DNA of 64,000 bases. Origin: Longimicrobiales bacterium. GTDB lineage: Bacteria > Gemmatimonadota > Gemmatimonadetes > Longimicrobiales > Gaopeijiaceae. The translations under genes and the position numbers were made by a program. Location of the stretch: contig OX639991.1 in the NCBI GenBank assembly GCA_951828585.1, positions 186,001 through 250,000 on the forward strand, in the 5' to 3' direction. The notes beneath the pieces are model-generated. The model had not been told where the DNA came from. It made no database searches and worked only from the letters and a program-made list of their open reading frames with translations. Positions within the stretch are counted from its first letter, which is position 1. Each line of letters begins with the position of its first letter. Positions 61,822 through 64,000 of the stretch are shown here, piece by piece.

Positions 61822-61967
61822 GTGAGTGTGAGTGAGGACACCGGGTTCAACGCCCTGACAGGAGTGGAAGCGGCGCTGGCACAGCTTCCACGCGGGGCGT
61901 AGCTTCGTCCTCACCGTCGGCGGACGCTGGCGCGATCCTGGTGAGGACCCTGGCTGTGGAGGAGAGA

Positions 61968-63194
61968 ATGAGTGCGAGGAACCACGTATCCCTCATGGCG
62001 TCCTGGCGCGGGCTTCCATTCCTGACGGTTGCCTTGATGAGCTCGGTGCTGGGGGCCACTTCCTGCGGCGACGCAATGGGCTCCGGTGCGCAGGGCACAA
62101 TCCAGAGCTGGAGCCTGTCCGACGAGCCCACCGTCGTCATCGGCGGAACCGACGAGCGCGAGGGGTATCTCCTCCACCGGATCTTCGGAGCGACGCGTCT
62201 CGGCGACGGCCGGATCGTCGTTGCGAATGGTAGCAGCCTCGAGCTGAAGTACTACGATCCGGAGGGGAGGCACCTCTACAACGCCGGGGGCCAGGGCGAG
62301 GGGCCGGGCGAGTTCCGGACGTTCGGCGGATTCACCCGCCTTCCCGGGGATTCGGTGCTTGTGGAGTCCTGGTTGAAGCTCACGCGATTCGGCCCCGATG
62401 GCCGGCACGTGAGCACAAGCGACTACGAATTGCCACCGCGCGGACGCTGCACGAGCCTCGAGGGTGGCCAACACCTGCTCCCCGACGGTTCGATGCTGCT
62501 GGTCATCTCGGTCACTGTCGGTCGCGGCCACGACTACGATTGTCTGGAACCCAGCGAGCCGAGGCCTCCGGCGACGATCGCGCGATTCGACCCCGCAACC
62601 GGGCTTCTCGACACGATCGCCGTGTTGCCGGATGCGGAGATTGTCTACGGAATCGAGAGCCAGTACGCATACGCGAAGAACCTGGTCCACGGGATCGCGC
62701 GCGATCGCGTGTACCTCGGCGACACCGGGTCGGACACCATCCTCGCGATGAGTTTCAGGGGTGACACCATCGCGATCCTGCCCGTTCCCTTCGAACCGGT
62801 CCCGGTTCCCGCCGACGCCATGGAGAAGGCGTTCGAGGATCGGGAGTGGACCGGGGGAGGGCAGACCATGACAGAACGGACCACCTTCATTTATCCGGAG
62901 AACTATCCTTCCTACGCGCGACTGGTGGCGGCTCCCGCGGACCGGGTATGGGTGATGTCCTATCCCGCGTTGAAGGATCCGGTGATGCGCTGGGTATTGG
63001 TGAATCCGCAGTCTTCCCTCCGCTTGGCTGAAGGGGCGTGGTGGAGGGTGGTCAATAGCGATGGACACGTGATCGCCGAACTGCAAACGCCTCCGGGCTT
63101 CTTCCTCTTGGAAGTGGGTGACGACCACGTACTCGGCCTGCACAAGGACGAACTCGAGCGCGAAAGCGTGCAAGTCTATGGCGTGATCCGGTGA
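61968..63194 (+). CDS. 6-bladed beta-propeller lipoprotein, copy C
   Basis: A 408-residue lipoprotein (lipobox-like GATSCGDA) from ATG 61968 with GGAGGAGAG upstream. It is nearest to copies A and B: SWSLSDEPTVVIGG, DEREGYLLHRIFGA, GQGEGPGEFRTF, GDTGSDTILAM and the terminal DELERESVQVYGVIR. The three copies probably arose by tandem duplication. Confidence 0.82.
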   Translation: MSARNHVSLMASWRGLPFLTVALMSSVLGATSCGDAMGSGAQGTIQSWSLSDEPTVVIGGTDEREGYLLHRIFGATRLGDGRIVVANGSSLELKYYDPEGRHLYNAGGQGEGPGEFRTFGGFTRLPGDSVLVESWLKLTRFGPDGRHVSTSDYELPPRGRCTSLEGGQHLLPDGSMLLVISVTVGRGHDYDCLEPSEPRPPATIARFDPATGLLDTIAVLPDAEIVYGIESQYAYAKNLVHGIARDRVYLGDTGSDTILAMSFRGDTIAILPVPFEPVPVPADAMEKAFEDREWTGGGQTMTERTTFIYPENYPSYARLVAAPADRVWVMSYPALKDPVMRWVLVNPQSSLRLAEGAWWRVVNSDGHVIAELQTPPGFFLLEVGDDHVLGLHKDELERESVQVYGVIR

Positions 63195-63425
63195 GCGACC
63201 TCGAGCGCGAGAGCGTCCGGATCTTCACTTCACATCACCCGGCCCGGTTCAGCATCCAAGGAACGACTGCATCCGCCGTTTAAGGAGCCCGCTTATCGAC
63301 AGGAGTTGGTCCATCCGATGGGTACCCACCGCCTGGACGCAGGGGCACGTTGGAGGGTCGTCCTTGGGATACACAGGGACGAGTTGCATAGCGAAGTGTC
63401 CGGGTCTATCGCTTGATCCAGTAGG
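63195..63425 (+). pseudogene. Remnants of a further propeller lipoprotein
   Basis: Directly after copy C, DLERESVRIF (63202-63231) repeats the family C-terminus. At about 63340-63425 GARWRVVLGIHRDELHSE, then VRVYRLIQ and a stop one frame over, again copies the C-terminal strand. These are scraps of at least one deleted copy. Confidence 0.6.
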
Positions 63426-63542
63426 GACACTGGCTCACCGAGATGGTCGGCGCAGGACGCGGACGAAATAGTCCACTACACATGACATTCTTCGAGCCAA
63501 CGGACCGCCGCCGCACGGCGACGGGCAGGGAGGCCGATCTCA

Positions 63543-63942
63543 CAGGCCGCCTGCCTGCGCCTTGGATCACCGGTCAACCAGAGTGACCTGGGCCGGGACA
63601 TCGGACTCACGCAACCAACGGTGCATCGCTATCTGAACCTGCTCGAGACCTCCTACCTGCTCGTGCGCGTTCCCGCCTATTCGGTGAATCGCACCAAGCG
63701 GCTGCTCAAGTCCCCCAGGCTGTATGGGAGCGACGCCGGTCTGGCCACGCACCTGTCGCAGGAGGAGAAGCCGCGCGGCGCTCACCTGGAGAACCTGGTC
63801 CTGCAGGACCTGCTGCTGTGGCGCGATTCGCGGTCCACCCAGGCCGAGATCCTGCACTGGCGAACGACCACGAATGAAGGGGGATTCACTGGAGTGGAGC
63901 ACGCCCGAAGTGCTGGCCGCGCCGTGGTGGATGGTGATTTGA
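63543..63942 (+). pseudogene. Degraded DUF4143 ATPase, 3' half only
   Basis: From about 63543 the sequence follows the 59197-60459 gene closely (NQSDLGRDIG, PTVHRYLNLLETSYLLVRV, HLENLVLQDLL). After WRTTTNE a deletion and frame change lead straight to GDSLEWSTPEVLAAPWWMVI and TGA at 63940-63942. The 5' half with the ATPase motifs is absent; upstream lies ACACATGACATT, like the AT-rich motif near other copies. Nothing is seen after 63942. Confidence 0.8.
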
Positions 63943-64000
63943 GGCCGGGTCCCTCCGACGGCGGTCCTTGCCCGCCTCGATCAAACGATCGGTCATGGGC

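Overview
The window is high-GC DNA packed with genes on both strands, with no rRNA, tRNA or CRISPR that I can see. Signal-peptide and lipoprotein genes, a TonB-dependent receptor, a phosphate-selective porin and several barrel-like proteins indicate a diderm bacterium. A family of 6-bladed beta-propeller lipoproteins (four intact copies plus remnants), an S9 peptidase with a long acidic insert, and a GltD-like/KorA/KorB cluster point to Gemmatimonadota or a close relative. That placement is an inference from gene content, not a marker-gene result.

Layout. (1) 1-16.3 kb is mostly housekeeping and envelope: a partial exported protein, a zinc-ribbon protein with an APC permease, two tandem exported paralogues, an S9 peptidase, a rhodanese/TonB receptor/lipoprotein set, a frame-disrupted ProX/YbaK gene, a class-C beta-lactamase-like hydrolase, and a coupled cardiolipin synthase/methyltransferase pair. 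(2) 16.3-18.7 kb holds intergenic repeats and an intact IS1634-type element. (3) 18.7-26.1 kb is a phosphate-uptake cluster on the minus strand: porin, pstS, phoU fused to a phosphatase-like domain, pstC, pstA and two pstB genes. It is odd in several ways. The two ATPases have complementary degenerate motifs, the PhoU fusion has lost the phosphatase catalytic residues, three 249-bp repeats sit between pstC and pstA, a 12-G tract lies beside the porin start, and 11-bp-phased Pho-box-like repeats precede porin and pstS.

(4) 26.2-34.6 kb carries flotillin/NfeD, a PQQ dehydrogenase, a synthetase remnant, a frameshifted panE, a divergent Nramp-like carrier and an AbrB/PIN pair. (5) 34.6-39.4 kb is a three-gene overlapping operon for a 2-oxoacid:ferredoxin oxidoreductase with its FAD/Fe-S partner. 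(6) 39.5-48.1 kb looks like a defence or accessory island: an XRE-ImmA/IrrE protein with a PIN-like protein, then two adjacent HNH endonuclease genes. One of these is split by an IS3-type element and the other by an ISL3-type element; removing each element plus one target duplication restores a full reading frame. A DUF4143 ATPase with a palindromic operator follows.

(7) 48.2-53.5 kb mixes a propeller lipoprotein, a pterin dehydratase, an esterase and a metallo-beta-lactamase-fold lipoprotein with a two-gene operon (52.3-56.3 kb): a PHP-plus-SMC-like ATPase (TrlF type) coupled to an AlbA/Schlafen-type ATP-binding protein. This operon is the best candidate for a little-described defence system. 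(8) 56.4-64 kb is a mosaic of propeller lipoprotein genes, DUF4143 ATPase genes, VapBC-type genes and truncated remnants of the first two families, which suggests repeated duplication and deletion.
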